Origin: Cryptomeria japonica
Lineage: Eukaryota; Streptophyta; Pinopsida; Cupressales; Cupressaceae
DNA length: 64,000 nt
Assembly (NCBI RefSeq): GCF_030272615.1
Contig: NC_081414.1
Location: 527,413,137 to 527,477,136 of the forward strand
Direction of reading: 5' to 3'
Below the pieces are notes generated by a model. The model searched no databases. It saw only the letters and a program-made list of their open reading frames with translations, and was not told the origin of the DNA. Made by a program: the position numbers and the translations under genes. Positions 1-12,267 of this stretch are shown one piece after another (the first letter of the stretch is position 1; the number at the start of each line of letters is the position of its first letter).

Positions 1-3
1 AAA

Positions 4-279
4 TTGCCAAGATGTAAAATGCTTAAGAAAAATGATGGTTCATGCTCTTTTCATATTAGAGATCCTATTTTTATTAATCTAGATGATAAAATGGATGATG
101 ATGTTGTTCATGCTAATAATGTTAATTCTAATGATTCTGATGATATGTATGAGCTTGTTGATGTTAATCATGACCTATCTTCACATTTTTCAAAAGAATT
201 AATCCTAGCTTCTAGTGACTCATCATTAGAGCATGTTCCTTGTTTTGGAACTTGTAGTATCTCCATCTGCCATGCTTGA
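4..279 (+). pseudogene. Acidic C-terminal reading frame of gag-only element A1
   Basis: The frame encodes an Asp/Asn-rich segment (an INLDD motif, then a run of D, N and E, then SSLEH.PC) that aligns by eye with the minus-strand frame at 51089-50739 of element A2. The two share the order R-D-P, INLDD, acidic stretch, DL...FSK, SSLEH. A1 has an extra T after position 240, so its reading leaves the shared frame and stops early at 279 where A2 continues. I recognise no function; in position it is the last coding part before the 3' untranslated region. The 5' end of the element lies outside the window. Homology with A2 is seen directly; assignment as the C-terminus of gag-pro is inferred. Confidence 0.7.
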
Positions 280-1239
280 AATGGCTCCTCTTTCATCTTA
301 TCCACCTTCCCAAAATAATATTTAACAAGATTGGGAGGTAGAGGATTTTCTTGATTAGCTTCATTCATGCCATAGATCCTTTCTTGTATCTTTGCTTGTT
401 TGTAATGTTTTTCCCTCATTATGTGTTTTTGTATTATGTTAGGTTCTCTTTGGATGACCCTATTTACTCTGTTGGTGCAAGGTAATAAAGAGCCCAAATC
501 TATTGTGACATTCCTCTATTTGTATCTCAATTCTTCTATATGTTGTCTCTTGTGTTATCTACTTGGGGCTGACGCAAACGATTGACATCTCTTTTGGTAT
601 TTTCCATGTTAACTCAAAAAGATACATGTTCCCTTCTTCCATTGTGTTTGTAGTTCCACTACCATTGGGGGATGAGGTCAATTCCAACAAATATTCATGA
701 TATACATTATTTATCATAAGAGCATGTTAACCCCAAAATTAATGGATCCCTTATGTGCTCTTTAACGTTTTGTGACCATTATCCTTTGATTTGTCCTTTC
801 TTGGGGGAATCTCATTGTGGTAACATGCTTGTCTTTTGGATACATTCTACCTTAAATCAATTGCTCCCAATCAGGCATATGAAATCAATTTAATGTGGGG
901 GCATACACTCCACTCAATGTTACACTTTATGCACACACCATGACATGTTTTGATACTTAAGTTACTTTGAAAACTAAGCGTTTTGCTTTTTAATTTAGTC
1001 TTTCTTTTTTATGACTCATAGTAAGTAAATATTTCTAGGCTAGCAATCATGTTCTCTCTCTATTTTCACTTTCTTATGATGTTCTTTTTATCTTAATATT
1101 AGAGTAGTAAGATCCCAAAGTCCCTAGGGGCTTAGTGTGTCTTTTCACTTTGATATCTTGATGAAAGTTTTCAATGTAAACCTTTGTACTTTATCGTGAG
1201 TATGCTTAGTCTCATACTCTAACTAAAGTGGGGGCTAAA
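280..1239 (+). other. 3' non-coding region and polypurine tract of A1
   Basis: No coding frame is visible. The stretch aligns along its length with 50738-49997 (minus strand) of A2, for example the blocks ending in ATCCACCTTCC, the block around TTGGGGGATGAGG and the block around CTCCACTCAATG. It ends with the purine-rich run AAAGTGGGGGCTAA just before the LTR start TGTAGTGTCC, as expected of a polypurine tract that primes plus-strand DNA synthesis. The same layout in both copies shows that pol is missing from this position in both. Confidence 0.75.
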
Positions 1240-1785
1240 TGTAGTGTCCTAAATTTTACTCACCTACAATTTTATCCTCACTTGGACCTTACTTTGGCCC
1301 AGCGGCTTCTGAGGCTTGATTGAAGTGTTGATTCTACTCACACAACCTATCAAACCTTCTTTTTCACCACTTGCATAGTCTCCCCCCAAAATTGGAGCCC
1401 TGATTTATTGGACCATGATCACCCTAGTCCTCTCAAAAAGGTTCCAATTTGAGGCCTTATAATGGTCACATAATTTCAGCGAGGACCTAGATCCCATTTC
1501 GGCCTACTCTGAAAAATTAATTTAATTTTCGAATGGACATGTATAAAAGGAGGTCTACCCTCTTATTTTAAACCTAACCTCATTCAATATCTCAATTACA
1601 CTCTAGAAAATTCAAGTGAGCAAGCAATTAGACTTTCATCAAGCATTGCAGCAGAAGTGAAGTCAAGTTTCAGACATTGAAGATGACATTCATGATCTAT
1701 GTTTTATGAAGACAACATACATGAAACCCTAATTCCTTTGTGAAGGTCAAACAAAACTTGATTGAGGTATATCATCAGTGTTTCA
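1240..1785 (+). repeat. 3' LTR of A1, first part
   Basis: It begins with TG right after the polypurine tract and carries a TATAAAAG box at 1542-1549 at the place where the A2 LTR has TATAAAAG (reverse strand, 49795-49802). Downstream of the box (about 1600-1785) the sequence aligns with the A2 LTRs. Upstream (about 1250-1500) I see little similarity, so the U3 parts differ. The LTR is cut at 1785 by B-L and resumes at 16826. Confidence 0.8.
1781..1785. repeat. Target-site duplication TTTCA of B-L, left copy
   Basis: TTTCA directly precedes the TG end at 1786 and recurs directly after the CA end at 16821-16825. The A1 LTR sequence continues across the join, which confirms that B-L is an insertion. 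Confidence 0.85.
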
Positions 1786-3979
1786 TGTAATCCCACCAAA
1801 ATACGCTAGAGAAATATAGCCAACTAACATACAACTAGAGATAATAATTATTTTTTTAAAACATCTATTAACACAACACAATAAACTATCATTACATCAA
1901 AATCATTAATTAACATCTACAAGATTATATAAAATATCTTTAACATCATAATTATGCAAGTGGAATACATCACAACATATACCATTCCCTAGGGTACTTC
2001 AACGCCATCACATACTAATTCTAACACATAAACACATCTCAATCTATGATACCATTCGGCATTCATTACATTCATTTCCTAATCGATTACTTTCCTTTGT
2101 AGCATGAGAATCATTATTCAACAAATGCATATCCTATCATATCCCTTATCCATTTGATTCATTTTAAAACACCAAATCAAATGTTCCTAATCCCTTTCCA
2201 AACCCTCTAACATGTCATGTTATCATGAATTATCAATTAGGCATCAACTAACGCAATCTAGTTCATTTCCTTAAGTATAACCATACATCCTAAAAGCTAC
2301 TCATTCTTATTCATATTCTAGAGATATTCATGAACCAATAATAACATCATTTCTATTGAAACATTCATATAGTTTTTTCCAATCTATAATTTCATCCACA
2401 ATGAATATCCTTTTACAATATAGTCATTTACAATGATTTCAGCAATCATGTTATGTTACAATACATCAAGATCTCAATCCACTACAATTCCTATTACATA
2501 TGTTTTCAAGATACTGTTACATATTCTTTCTTTATAATTACGCCTTCCTCATGATACAAGTTGCATAATCTCAATTCCACTACATAGAATATACTCCATG
2601 AATCCATCTACATGAAGAGAAGATATGAATCTATATCCACGCACAAGAGCATCCAATGAAGAACATCCCAATGGAAGAAGGCATCAAACTACTCGACCAT
2701 GTGGAACCATAAGAAACCACCCCTCGTGCTAGGAAATGACACAAGATCATACTCACACTCTAGATCTAGGCTGACACCTAGCTACCAAAGAAATGAAACA
2801 ACTCCAAGACCACAATCATGACATAATCCACCATACAGGACATCCAGAGGCACCACAGTACAAGCATAAGGAACTAGGATCAACATGTAGGGAAAGAGTG
2901 TCATCACATGCTACCACATAGGATACGCATGCGGAACCATCTCAACCTTTGAGGAAATCAAGGGAGTTTGATTTATCTGGTTACCAGATCTTCCCATATC
3001 TCACTTCGGTTAACTCCAAGCCATGAGATGGGGCATCATCACAACATATTTCTTATCTTACTTAGATGAGTTACTACTACCCAACCTACCTAAGATTAGT
3101 TATTATATTATCACTTGATTAATAAAATAGACCTCTAATGAGTTATCCAAATGGTCTAGACCCTGGCTCCAACCAACAAGGAATCCTAGCAATCTATTCC
3201 TCGTGACCTCGATAGACTCATGGAAGCCCACTCTCCCTAATCATGCACCTAGACCTTACGGTAACAACATACTCAAATACAAGAACAAAGCCTCTCAGAT
3301 GCATCATAACCCGGATAACCAAGGTTATACATCAAATAATAATCTCCAAGAACATGAACAACATATGCCAATATCACAACCTTACAAAGGCAACCGATAA
3401 TCCTTCAACGTCAAGAATCTCATTATAAAAAATATTCAACATGAACCCAAAGAATATCAGCAAGGCATTTCTCATCTTTCTCAGTCCAATAGTGAAATCA
3501 ATCATCTCAAATCAATAAATCAAGAATACAACATCATAGGGATAGACTCATTCATGACAATGCACAAGCACGAGAGTCTAAATATCGAAATTCCCAATAA
3601 CCAAAATCAAGAATAAAATCTCAGTGAATACATTAAACATATATATTTTTTCACAGACATGAAGAATACAATCTTTTCAAATCAAATTGCATAAGAAGGA
3701 TTTAAAATCCCCAACCTGGAAAATAGAAGTTATGGAATGCAAAATTGTTGCAGAAGCGACAAGCCAAATCTTCAATCCACCAACAAAAATCACAGCCTCA
3801 AGCAAATCCAAGACAAGCATCCAAAAGCCAAATGAATAATTCTCAAAAAACTCTCCAGCCAAGTCACACACACAATAAATTCAAATCTCCCAATAAATAG
3901 AAATTGATGCAAAAACTATACAACTTCTCCAACCAATCAAAATAATTCAAAATATAATATCTCATACCAACCATGGCAA

Positions 3980-4344
3980 ATATTGGGGTAGAACGATATA
4001 AAATAATATTATTTAACATACCCAAATATCTCAACCAATAATAAAATAGGGTAGGTAGGGTAAATAATTAAATAATAGATAAATAAGTAAACCAAAATAA
4101 TATATTTCTTATCAACCATCTCGAAAATTAAAATAACAATAATATAAAATAATATTATTTACAATCTCCAAACTCACAACCAACAATGGGAGAGAGGGTA
4201 GGTAAGATAAATAATAAATAAATAAATGGGTAGGAAAAACAAACAATAATAAATAATAAATAATCACATTAACCAATAAATAAATAAAATGGAAATCAAT
4301 TTTCTTAAACTATCCCTAATATAATTTAGCAATCAAAATATTAC
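3980..4344. repeat. AT-rich TAAATAA-type tract of B-L (piece 1)
   Basis: The stretch is a degenerate mixture of ATAAATAA, AATATTATTT and GGGTAGG(T) units. The same composition resumes at 13785-14040 and 15859-16300 on the far sides of the LINEs, so the three pieces were one tract. The equivalent part of B-R (about 18330-18480) is much shorter. No gene is seen. Confidence 0.6.
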
Positions 4345-4348
4345 AACA

Positions 4349-6642
4349 ATGGGAGGAGGTTCGCACGTTCTAGGGCTTCACAACAGGGTTCCAAGGAATG
4401 GAAGATGGCGGAAAGATGTCAATGTAGGATGGCAGGGCGTAGCAAGGCTTCAAAGCAGGGCTGCAGGAAATGGTAGATGGTGGCAAGGTTTCAGTGTCCC
4501 TCATCAGGCTCACCAAGGACAGACAAAGGATGCCCCTCGTTTCAGCCAATACCTAAATTTTGACATCAATCCCTTTGCCAAAATCTTCAGGGACAAACCT
4601 TTTATCAAACCGGTTTCAGACTTACCTTCAGGGAACCAATGGTTGAATCATTTTGCATGTCTACAAGAGCATTCAAATAGATCTGACACTTTTTTCAATC
4701 GTCCTCTTCCTCAACCAACCCCCTCATTTCATTTTTATCCCCACAAAGTAAAAGGAAATATGCAGAATCATTTGAACTCCAACACCTACATCTAGGGAGC
4801 TTCTCACAACCAAGGGGTGCGTAAGGACTCCGGAGGACACCGAGGCCACCACTCAACTTTTCAAAAATCATTCGAGCGAGAAAAAAAAATTCTTTTAACC
4901 ATGGCCCATCATTTCAAAATTCATTTGGGCGGGAAAAAAAAATTCAAAATACTGTCAAAAAGCTTTCACTTTCGAATGCGTTTTGATCAAAACACCAAAA
5001 GAAACAATCAATTTTTGACATCTGCAAAGCATCTTCATCCATATCTCAATAGTTCAAGGATTGTCTCACCAAAGGGAAAAGTGTAGCAGATCAACAAGGT
5101 GATCATGGAGACCCCCTCAAGTCAAAACCAGCGCACTTTGTGTGGAAAAGAAAACAGGCAAAATTTAAAAAAGGCGGACTCCTCTTTTCCCGTTCCGACT
5201 CAGGCTCCAGTTGAGAATGCTTCCGCTATCAAGATAACCTTTCCTGACCACGTTCTCTCCCAGTCGATCTCCTTTCTCCAAAAATCAGCTCTCATCGGTA
5301 AGTTTAGTTCTTCAATCCCTCTTCAAACTCTACTTTCATGGGCAAATAGTCACTGGTTGGGTCTTCATGACATTTTCTTCATTGACAGCCATTCGAGGTT
5401 TTTTATAGCTCTATTTTCTTCATTTGAAAATAGAGATGCGGTTCATAAAAACAAAGGTTGGTTTTGTCAAGGGGCTTGTCTTTTTACCTTATCCTGGATT
5501 CCAAATTTTAAACCAAATGCTAATCTTTGTATATTTTACCCCCACTGGATCTCTTTTTCGTGTTTGCCTTTGGAATACAGAGATCTGGATATTGTGGAGA
5601 CCATGGCCAATCAACTAGGCATATTTGTTTCTCACGATCGTATACCCTTTGAAACAATCCAAAGAGATGTTAGAGTTTGCCTTCTCCTTGCCTCAAATAA
5701 AACCCTACCAAGGCACTTAACAATCACATCAAAATGGGGTTTGTGGCATCAAGACATTGTTCTGGATAATGCAGAGGTCATCTGCAAATATTAGCATCAA
5801 CTAGGCCATTTCACTAATTCCTATAGCAGTCATGAGCGCTCAGAGCTTTTAGTCTATAAAATCAAGCCTCAGACCCTCTTCTGTGCACTTCCCACCAGTG
5901 TGAGGTATTTTTGTCTTCTAATCCTGTACAACCATGTAATGATCCCTCTGAACCTTAGGATGCCTTAAATTTTGAGCCATTTTATGTTCAATGGATTAAT
6001 CAGTTGACCCATTTTTTTTACTATGTATAGCTGGATTCTTTATAGCTATAAATCTACCTCCACGCCCACACCAGTTCTCCAATTATGTGAGAAAACATCT
6101 GATGACAGAGAAGCTATAGTTCAGGAGCTAATGTTCAATGAATCCTCAATTGATATTCAGAGTTTAATGTAGAATTTATCAGTTTCAGGGATAGTTGTCT
6201 CAAATAAGGAAGGTCATATCTAGGAAGTAGTAGATGATATCCTGTCCACTTTAGTTGCCACTATGATTGAGGAAATTGCAGAGGAGGAAGGTGTTAGTAT
6301 GACAAATTTAATGTGTCCCTTACAAAAAACAAGGTGTTGTTGTTCAACTATTGACCTCTCAGATAAACGGGAACTCCCCTTGGAAATTAGGCAAGAAGAA
6401 ATGGAAACCCCTCCACAAGATGGTGAGACAAAAAAATTAGTTTTGACTATGCACAATCCTTATCGGTTGAGCAGAGCCCCAACTTGAAATCAGAAGTGTT
6501 TACAACCCCAAAAAAGAGAGGTAGGAAACCGAACTCTGTGAAGATTCAAGAAGAAATAGAGGCAGGTGTGCAGAGTACTCTAGATGGAAAATTCAAGGTA
6601 TCAAAAAGAATTACAAGGAGTGCAAAAGGCACTCATGTTTAA
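4349..6642 (+). pseudogene. LINE 1 ORF1 (DUF4283-type nucleic-acid-binding protein), broken
   Basis: From the ATG at 4349 one frame runs to 5794, interrupted by TAG at 4793 and 5084. The part translated from about 5240 to 5790 has the look of the plant LINE/DUF4283 domain: SQSISFLQKSALIGKF, a WANSHWLGL segment, FF.AF-like beta strands, and W.S.F..CLPLEY near the end. A further in-frame stretch is at 6263-6484, and the C-terminus (6484-6642, shifted frame) is basic with KKRGRKP and ends in TRSAKG followed by TAA. The family is thought to bind element RNA. The stop at 6640-6642 sits two bases before the ORF2 ATG, a spacing that suggests coupled translation in the intact parent (inference). Confidence 0.7.
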
Positions 6643-6644
6643 TA

Positions 6645-8486
6645 ATGAAAATGATTTCTTGGAACGTCAGGGGCATTAATGCTCCTGAAAAAAGAGGGAG
6701 AATCAAATCTCACCTTGATTATTTAAAGGTTGACATCTTTATACTCCAAGAAATGAAGTTATCACAAGAAATGTATCACAAAATAGTGGCTAAATGGACA
6801 CAATTTGGATCTGCCCACATGCAAGGTGTTGGGGCCTCGGGAGGATTACTTACATTATGGAATCCTAAAAAGTTCAAGTTCACTTATTAGATCAAGATCA
6901 TAATTGGCAAATAATCAAAGCAGTATGCTATGACATGACCTTTATGGTATTTAATGTTTATGGCCCCATCCCCACTTAGGAAAAGAAAGACCTATGGGAC
7001 AAACTGACTCTTTTACTCCAACAAGAAGAAGCACAAAATTTTATCATTGGAGAAGACTTTAATGCAATCTTCTCTCATAGGGAGAAACAAGGAGGAATCT
7101 GCCCACCCTAACGATCTATGCAGGATTTTCTAAGTTTCACCATAGAAAACAACTTATTGGATGTGATCCCCAATAATGGTTTCTTCACTTGCACTAATAG
7201 GAGATCGGGCTTCCTTCAGATTGTAGAGAGACTCAACAGGTTTTTTATTCCCTTGGAATGGCACCTTAATCAGGTCAGTTATTATTCAGACATTCTTCCT
7301 ATTTCTGAATCAGACCAATTCCCAATCCAAATTGTCCTTGAATGGCAAAAACAGAACCCTATGTCGTGTTTTGGTTCCTCCTTCAAGTTTGAGCGCATGT
7401 GGTTTAGACATCCACATTTGTAGGCTTTATTAAGACAATGGTGGGTATTTTCCCCTGCATGTAGTGGAACAAAGATGTTCCAATTTTTTAAGAAACTTCA
7501 GTTTATTAAGGTCCAGGCTAAGGAATGGAATAGAAAGATCTTTAAGAATGTTTTTGCTCAAAAAAAAATCATTGCTCAACAACTGGAAGAAGTTAACCAA
7601 AACATAATTTCCAAGGGATTGGATCAGCTCTTGCATTCTACACAAAAGGGTCTTCAAAGTGAGTGGGAAGAAGCCTATAAGAGAGAAGCAGAATACTGGA
7701 GACAAAAATCAAGAGAGCTCTGGCTAAAGCAGGGAGATGAGAACACAAAATTCTTTCATGCTTCCACAAAACAAAGAAAAGCATCTAATGTTATATTCTC
7801 AATCAAGCATGCGAACACAAGGGTATTGATTAAAAATTTAGCAGGAATTCAAGATGAAGGAGTAAAGTTTTTCAAGAATCTATTAGCCCCCTTACCTTCT
7901 AATTTAGATACTTTTTGGAAGGATAATGTTGAGCTTCTACTACAATCTATCCCACCTCTGATCTCCGACTAGGATAACAGAGTCCTACTGGCCCCCTTCA
8001 CTCTGGAGGAAGTCCACAAAGTGGTATTCTCCCTTTCCCTAGATAAAGCCCCAGGTCTGGATGGGTTCACCGCCCTCTTTTTTTAAGTGTTCGGATGTGA
8101 TTGGTTTTGACCTCTTAGCGGTAATGGAAGAATTGGGAAAAGGGGAGCAATGCTAAAAAAATTTAATGCAACAAATATTGTTCTCATCCCAAAAACCCCT
8201 TCTCTGTCAATATTCGCAGAGTTCAGACCTATTTCTCTTTCTAACACAATCTATAAGATTGTAACTAAGGCCATTTACCTTAGAATGCATTACCTTATAC
8301 CTAAGATCATCTCGCAAGAACAAGGGGGTTGTGTCCCAGGTAGGGAGACTATGGAAGGAGCCCTAGTAGCACATGAGGTTTTACACTATATCCATGAAAA
8401 CGAACAAGCAAATTTTGTTGTCAAACTTGATATTATGAAAGCATACGACCGGGTTAAGTGGGATTTACTTTTTAAAGTATTATCAA
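6645..8486 (+). pseudogene. LINE 1 ORF2 part 1: endonuclease and start of reverse transcriptase
   Basis: It starts at ATG 6645 with MKMISWNVRGIN, the usual opening of an AP-type endonuclease. Other motifs are LQEMK (usual LQETK), GASGGLLTLW, FNVYGP, IIGEDFNAI, TCTNRRSG, ERLNRFF (usual D replaced by N) and SESDQFPI (usual H replaced by Q), so catalytic residues are lost. A frameshift lies near 6888. TAG occurs at 6977, 7421 and 7970, and TAA at 7109. The reverse transcriptase begins with DKAPGLDGF (about 8040); a T-run frameshift pair at about 8080-8148 follows, then LIPK, FRPISLSN.IYKI, QGGCVPGR and KLDIMKAYDRVKW. The solo LTR cuts the frame after 8486. Confidence 0.9.
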
Positions 8487-9426
8487 TGTATACACCTAAA
8501 AATGGTCTGAAGATAATTAATTAAATAAGCAATTATTTAATTAATCTCCCTCCCCGATTTAATTGAATTCACTAAGCATTTTGATTAAATTTCCCTTTTC
8601 ATCTACTTATTAATAAATCTAAGGATTTATTAAATAGGTTCATTTCATTTCCCACCTTTAATTAATTAATTCAAATTAATTAATTCCCTCCACCAAAATC
8701 ATTTCTTCTAATCTCCTAATTAATTAAAACAAATCATTTATGAGTTGTTGAGATTAATTAGTCATTTTCCTAATATTTGAATTTCTAAATTCAAATTCTC
8801 CTAACTTCTACCACTCCTAAACCTAGCCCATTCTACCTACCACCTTGTCCCCTTTCATCCAACATCTTCTAGAACCTTTGTGACACTTGTCACTAAGTGT
8901 TCCTTTTAATCCAACTCCCTTTGCCAACTTCCTCCAATTTTACCATTGATATCTTCAGATCAATCTCAACCGTTGATTCATGCCAACTCACCCCTAGCCT
9001 TGGGAAATCCTATAAATAGACCTCATTTTGGAGCAATAAGGGTCCCAATTTGATTTCATCATTTGCATTGTTATTATAGGCATCTAGCTTATAGTTTATC
9101 ATTCTTAGCAATGTTATCATGCTCAATTTAGCTTAAATCTTAGCTTAATCATGCTAGGATAATCAATCATTCATATAGCTTAATCATGTTATTCTTGCTA
9201 GATCATGCATTTTCAGCATTCAAATCCTCCATCTAAGTGTAGTCAAGTCACTGGAATTTGCATACTAAGATTTGAGAGCAAAATTCATACTCGCATTTAC
9301 TAGGAGGCAATAAGTCAATTAGCTATGGTTTTGTCTTCCATTGTTTCAATTTTCTAACCATTGCTTGTAATGATTTATTGAGTGCATTGTGGTTGTAGGT
9401 ATAGGTACACTTCACAGAGCACGACA
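8487..9426 (+). repeat. Solo LTR inside the LINE 1 reverse transcriptase
   Basis: The sequence begins TGTATACACC and ends GAGCACGACA. It is flanked by a perfect 5-bp duplication ATCAA (8482-8486 and 9427-9431). A TATAAATA box lies at 9011-9018, which fixes the orientation as plus. No internal region, primer site or second LTR is present, so it is a solo LTR, presumably left by recombination between two LTRs. Insert plus duplication is 945 bp, a multiple of three, so the LINE frame is the same on both sides. Other members of the family are not seen in the window. Confidence 0.93.
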
Positions 9427-11878
9427 ATCAAAATTCGGCTTCTCAAACAAATGGTGCAAATGGATCAAAACTTGTGTCTCAGGTGCGCATTTTTTTATTC
9501 TAATAAATGGACATCCCTCAAGGTTTTTTCAAGGTACACAGGGAATAAGACAAGGCGACCCTTTATCACCTTTTCTCTTCATTCTCATGGAAGATGCCTT
9601 GAGCATATACATCAATTTTCAATCTTCAAAAGGGCTTTGGCTTGGTGTCACTCTTCCAGGTACTTTAATAACAGTAACTCACTCTCTTTTTGTTGATGAT
9701 ACATTGTTATTTGGTAAGTCTTCTCTAAAAGAAGCCAGGCTCATCAAGCAAACACTGGATATCTATTCTTCTGCTTCGGGTCAGAAAATTAATGCTGCCA
9801 AGTCTAAGATTTTCATTTTCAATGCACCTTCAATCTTGTCACTAAGAATATGTAAGACTTTGGGCTCCTCAATGGACCAATTGCCATCTTCCTACCTTGG
9901 CATCCCCTTTTTTATGGGAACAAACAAACCTTCTTATTGGTCTGTTGTCATTCGTAGAATCAAGGCACAAATTTTAGCTTGGAAAGTAAGGTGGCGCTCA
10001 CTATCAAGTAGAATCCTTCTTATCAAGTCAGAGTTAACAACAATACCAAACTATTACATGTGTGTTCTCAAAGCTCCCTCATTCGTCATTCAACAATTGT
10101 AGAAACTCGCTAGAGATTTTCTATGGAATAGTAATATGACAAATGAAAGGAAAATCCCCTTAGCCTCTCTGGAAAATATGTCATGCCAAAAATCCCAAGG
10201 GGGAGTGGGACTTCACAATCTAAAGCATCGCAACAAGGCTTTTGGAGGGAAACTAATTTGGAAAATGTACACTAATCCTATTTCCAAATGGTGCCAGATT
10301 ATGCAAGATAAATATTTGGACAACACTCAATCATCAAGAGTGTTGAGAATTTTAGACCCTCTAAAGGGGTCTGCTATTTGGAATTTTATGATGGATTCAA
10401 GAAATCTAATATCTAAGTATGTTTCATGGGAAATCAATAATAGTCTCAGTGCTAACTTCTAGACAAACTCATGGTGTGGGCATCCTCCTATTGCTCAATT
10501 GGATAACATGGAAGACATTATGAATATAGCTATAGCTCATTGGGGTACAAAATTGAGTGACTATGTGTCTACTGTAGAAATATTTTCAGGGAAAATAATC
10601 TGGAAAGATCCCACTCTTCTCCTAATATCCATCCAGCAATCTTCCTCATTGGAAAATATTTTATTGAATAGGACAGTTCTCATGTCTAACAAAGATGATG
10701 TGTTATTTTGGGCAGCTTCAAAATCAGGGCAATATTCAATTAAAGAAGGTTACAATGTCTTACAGTAGGGTTGCAGCAGTAAGGTAAATAGTCGGGCATA
10801 CTCTTTTTGTTGGAATGACATTGCTCTACCAAAAGTAGGTTGTTTTGTGTGGTTAACGTTGAACAAAAGAATCCTAACAACAGACAGACTAGTAAAACTA
10901 GGCATTACACAAGCTTTTAATTGTGTATTTTGTGACTTAGAGGAAGAATCAGTTGATCATTTATTTTTACACTGCACCTTTGCCTCCCAATGTTGGTTCT
11001 TCATCATAAATAAACTCCAAGTTATGTTGCCCTTTCCTAAATCACTATGGGATATGTTTAACTCTTGGCCTCTCTTATTTTTTACATCAACCCTCTCAGG
11101 CATTTGGAAATATGCTCCTGCTCACATTATTTGGGCCATTTGGTGGGAGAGGAACAAAAGAATTTTCAGAAAAACATTCTCTTCTCTGGATCAAGTTTTG
11201 ATCAAATTGGAAAATTCGATTGTAGAAATCATAAATTCTTCTCTCACTAATTCCAAGGACATCCTGTCATTTACCCAGTGGGATAAGGTAATTGCAAAAT
11301 CATGGAACGGTATTATTTTGCCAATAGGGACTCCCCTGAACTGGTCCTCAGCTCATGTGAGAGATAGGTCGTCCATAAAATGGGTACCCCCAGCACCTAA
11401 TTTCTTTAAGATCAACTTTGATGGCTCTTCCCATGGAAACCCAGGGAAGTCAGGAAATGGAGTTTGCATTCAAGATCAATTTGGCAAAATGTGTGCTTTC
11501 CAAGCTTCACCCATCCCTCCGGGTACAAATAACTTGGTGGAGGCAAATGTCGTACTAGCTAGTCTGGTGTTAGCAAGGAAGTGTGACTTCTCCAATATAC
11601 ACATAGAAGGGGATTCATTAGTTATTATCAATTCAATTACCTCGAAAAGATATAAGACCTAGCATCTATTGTATGTTTTGAAGCACACCTTGGATCTTCT
11701 CGACACTTTTTCAGACTACATTGTTAGCCACACATTAAGAGAGGGCAACTCTATTGCTGACATGTTAGCAAATATGGGTTGCAATGGCATTTCAGTTGAG
11801 TCGGTTGCAATTCCCACTAAACTGTTTTCTTTTCCCAAATTTCTTGAATTGGTACAAAAGGAAAGTGCAACACTCTAA
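9427..11878 (+). pseudogene. LINE 1 ORF2 part 2: reverse transcriptase core, zinc-binding region and RNase H
   Basis: The frame resumes with FGFSNKWCKWI, then GIRQGDPLSPFLFIL and the catalytic box FVDD at 9689-9700 (both aspartates kept). ASGQKIN..KSK and SYLGIPFF follow. Around 10800-11010 is a reverse-transcriptase zinc-binding-like segment (FVWLTLNKRILTTDRL, then C..C....DHLFLHC). The RNase H domain (about 11395-11850) has INFDGSSHGNPG, NNLVEA, IEGDS and NSIADMLAN, so all four acidic residues expected at the active site remain. Internal stops are TAG at 10100, 10460, 10766 and 11660; the end is TAA at 11876. The RNase H at the C-terminus is typical of plant L1-clade LINEs. Confidence 0.92.
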
Positions 11879-12267
11879 TCACAAATTACTTCCTAATAAA
11901 TAGTCGCATGTAAGCATTTAATCGGTGCATGTGAACAAGAAGGCTGACAGGACACTAGCGTTTATGCTTTTAAATGCATTTTGTAGATGGTATGAATGAA
12001 ATTTTAGTGCAAAGTACTCTGGGATTTTCATAACGTCACTTCACAAGGGGAAAAACAGACTTAGGCCTCTCACACATCCTCTTGACTGCATTGCAGTCAC
12101 AAATTAATGCAAGAATCACAAACATGATCCTAAAGTCTGATCATTTATTGCACTTTGAAATGGTAATTTTTGTTTATAAATGGAACCAGCCTGTTTTTAT
12201 ATACACAATTCTCAGCGGAAATTTTTGAAATCTTTTAAATTTTTGAAGTATCTCAGTGCTCTGCAAT
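11879..12267 (+). other. Spacer between LINE 1 ORF2 and the extra frame
   Basis: This stretch of 389 bases holds no frame and no repeat that I can recognise. Its base composition matches the LINE on either side, and a short T/A-rich run (TTTTAAATTTTTGAAG) precedes the next ATG. Confidence 0.5.
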
